64,000 nt of DNA, taken from positions 1 to 64,000 of the forward strand of contig SWBL01000115.1 of the NCBI GenBank assembly GCA_024195585.1. Reading direction: 5' to 3'. Origin of the DNA: Aureobasidium sp. EXF-3400 (Eukaryota > Ascomycota > Dothideomycetes > Dothideales > Saccotheciaceae). Under the pieces are notes generated by a model. It had not been told where the DNA came from. It ran no database searches and saw only the letters and a list, made by a program, of their open reading frames with translations. This document shows, in pieces, positions 61,565 to 64,000 of the stretch. Position 1 is the stretch's first letter. Each line of letters opens with the position of its first letter. The translations under genes were made by a program, and so were the position numbers.

Positions 61565-62103
61565 GAATTCTTGATGACATTGGTGTAATCATGAGCTTAG
61601 ATTGGAAACCTAAAAGGAAGGAGGTGTGAGGTGTGATTAGCAAAGCAAACTAGACAAACACGGGCAAGACAAGCTCCCTTCATCCACGACGCGCCGACCT
61701 CCTCATGGCTACTTTTTTCTCTGAAGTGCTAATTATCATGTTCGGGAGTTCGCAGTTTCTTCGAACTCAGTACGGTTTCATACACTGCTGATTTGCCAAC
61801 ATTACTCGCCTATCATGACCACAAAGCGCACGTTGTGTCACGATTTGTGCCGGTCGCAATCCGCTGAAGCTTTTTATTCGACCCCCACCATGCAGACAAT
61901 ATTGCGAGCTCGCACGCCATACGACAGGCTGCGGATGAAAGCTATCTCGAAATTGCACGCCATCCTTGTGGAGCCCCACAACCTCAACAAGGGCACGAGT
62001 TGCCTGGGCGCCAGTATTATCATACCAACAGAACACATGTATCGTAAATGTATATTATCTCTTGTACATCTCTTCAGTTTTCCCTCAAGCAAAGTAAACG
62101 ACA
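61565..62103. other. Intergenic upstream of the flavin monooxygenase
   Basis: 539 bp with no supported gene. It should contain the monooxygenase promoter; no distinct TATA was found. Confidence 0.55.
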
Positions 62104-64000
62104 ATGTCTGCCATAACCGTTCTTCAATCCAATGGGACCGAAATCAACAATCATAAGACCTTGGCTGAAAAATCACCAGCTTTGATCGAGTTGAACACCT
62201 CCCAGGACGACTGGGTATATCCTTATCCAACCAATTTTGAGATACATGAGCACCCTCTTGATGAAATCCGTGAGCTCAAGGTGGCTGTCATTGGTGCTGG
62301 TCTTGCGGGCATAATTGCGGGTGCGCTGTTGCCTGCGAAGGTGCCAGGTATTAAATTAACCATTCTCGAAAAGAATGCGGATTTGGTAAGTCAGCTACTA
62401 ACACGGCAAACTATCTAGACTGACCTGAATCTGAAGGGTGGAACATGGTACGAGAATACTTACCCAGGAGTTCGCTGCGACATTCCTGCCCATGTTTACC
62501 AGGCCACATTTTCTCCAAATACTGAGTGGACCGAAGAGTATGCTCAGGGGTCGGAGATCCGCAACTACTGGCAGAACGTGGCCAAAAAGCACGACGTCTA
62601 CTCCAAGGTCAAGATGCAGACCAAGGTTCTAGGGGCTTACTGGGAACCAGAACGATCGCAGTGGAGAGTTGGAACAAAAGACCTTAAGAGTGGTGAGGAA
62701 AGGGTCGAACGTTTCGATTTTCTGATTCCTGCCATCGGTCACTTCAACGAATGGAGACTGCCAGATGTCCCAGGCATTCATGATTTCCAAGGCCACCTAC
62801 GGCATTCATCCAACTGGGATCCCAACTTCGACCCAAGAGGCAAGCGCATAGCCACCATCGGGAATGGAGCATCTGGCATCCAAATCACTCCGGAACTGCA
62901 AAAAGTCGCTAGTCACATCGACCATTATGCTCGGAGTCGAACTTGGATCGCTGGTTCCTTCAACCCAAATGCCAAAGACAGGCAAGCTACGCCCATATAT
63001 ATCCCTAAGGAGCAGCTTGAGTCCTTCTCTGACCCCAAAGTTTACCTTGAGTATCGCAAGAATTTAGAGGGGTCTTTCTGGAGAAACTTCGATGCCCAGC
63101 TTAGAGATTCTGAAACCAGCAAAACCTCCGCCCAAAACTTCAAAGAATTGATGCGTAAGAGACTGGCGGATAAACCTGAGCTACTCGAACAGATATTGCC
63201 TGACTTTCCTCCGCACTGTCGTCGACTCACACCCGGCCCTGGATATCTTGAGGCTTTGACAAAAGAAAATCTTGCTTTCATCCAGACACCTATCTCGCAC
63301 TTCACGAAAGACGGCATTATGACCGTTGACGGTGTACACCGCCCTGTCAATGCTATCATCTGTTCAACGGGTGCAAATGTCGACTTTGCGCCTCCTTTTC
63401 CTATCGTCGCTGGTGAATATGATCTGTCCCGCGATTGGCGGCCAGAAGGGAAGTTTGGATTCCCTTACACCTACATGGGCGTTGCAACACCTGGTCTTCC
63501 TAATCTGTTGCAACTACATGGTATGTACTTATACTTGGCAGAAGACAAACTCGTGCTGATCTCTCCTTAGGTCCCAATGGCTACGGATCTTCGGGGACCG
63601 TTCCACACTCAGTTGAGACGCAAGCGACATATATTGCTAAAGTTCTGCGCAAAGTTAGCAGTCAAGGCATTGCAAGCATTGTGCCTAAGAAAGATGCTGC
63701 TGACGCCTTTGTTGAGTACTGCGATGCTTTCTTCCCTCGAACCAACCTGTCCAGAAAGTGCAGCAGCTGGGCGAACGGTCGTCGTCCTGGCGGTAGAATT
63801 CATGGGCTATGGCCAGGAAGCGCAGCGCATCTAACCAACGTCAGGAGGGAACCACGCTGGGAAGACTATGAGTACACCTATCTCAATCCCGACAACATAT
63901 TCGCATACTGGGGCAACGGTGTGACCAAGAAGGAATTTGATCCGGAGAGCGATATGACATCGTATCTGAGACTACCTGAGGAGCTGGACTTGAGAGACTT
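62104..64000 (+). CDS. Baeyer-Villiger-type flavin monooxygenase, 3'-truncated by window edge
   Basis: FAD- and NADPH-dependent class B monooxygenase. Exons seen are 62104-62385, 62437-63520 and 63571->64000 (598 residues visible; frame open to the edge). The FAD Rossmann motif GAGLAG is at about residue 64. GGTWYENTYPGVRCD follows directly after the first intron. The Baeyer-Villiger fingerprint-like segment FQGHLRHSSNWD is at about 212 (family pattern FxGxxxHxxxW), and the second Rossmann motif IGNGASG is at about 236. CSTGANVDF and YMGVATPGLPNLL are typical of the C-terminal half. The third exon completes HGPNGYGSSGTV, restoring a conserved loop. Homologues oxidise ketones or aldehydes to esters, some in polyketide pathways. 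There is no signal peptide. Confidence 0.9.

Overview
This is a window of nuclear DNA from a filamentous ascomycete. Genes are interrupted by short (about 50-80 bp) spliceosomal introns with GT..AG ends, coding sequence is rich in C at third positions, and the protein set is typical of Pezizomycotina. The DHN-melanin locus (non-reducing polyketide synthase, Cmr1-type regulator with two C2H2 fingers plus a Zn2Cys6 cluster, hydroxynaphthalene reductase) is arranged as in Dothideomycetes, so that class is my best guess. I cannot name a species. No database was consulted. All functions rest on motifs and family recognition.

Layout. 1-3.7 kb: 3' part of a protein disulfide isomerase ending in HDEL, then a poorly known multi-exon gene. 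4.1-23.8 kb: the melanin locus, with the reductase (minus), the regulator (minus) and a 2163-residue intronless SAT-KS-AT-PT-ACP-ACP-TE synthase (plus). These three genes are separated by unusually long gene-free stretches (about 3.1 kb and 6.2 kb). 23.8-26.1 kb: another gene-free spacer. 26.1-42.5 kb: a compact housekeeping block of prefoldin subunit 3, APC1, a probable Nup37-type nucleoporin, an AMSH-type JAMM deubiquitinase, an Mtf1-like mitochondrial transcription factor, mitochondrial ribosomal protein bL31m and a mitochondrial flavin-reductase-like protein. Three divergent pairs there share short promoters. 43-58.8 kb: a run of secreted proteins, all on the plus strand: a GPI-anchor-type protein, pectin lyase, GH78 alpha-L-rhamnosidase, a Ser-rich PAN-like protein, a six-hairpin glycosidase with a discoidin-like tail and an S28 peptidase, plus one intracellular short-chain dehydrogenase. 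59.5-59.7 kb: a tRNA gene with a very long intron. 60.2-64 kb: a medium-chain (enoyl) reductase and a Baeyer-Villiger-type flavin monooxygenase that runs off the window.

How the genes work together. In the melanin locus the synthase makes 1,3,6,8-tetrahydroxynaphthalene. The reductase carries out the two naphthol reductions. The regulator is expected to control both genes. Scytalone dehydratase and laccase are not in the window and must lie elsewhere. The 43-59 kb block has the content of a pectin/rhamnogalacturonan-degrading region. The last two genes look like polyketide or terpenoid tailoring enzymes and could be the edge of a second metabolite cluster continuing past 64 kb.
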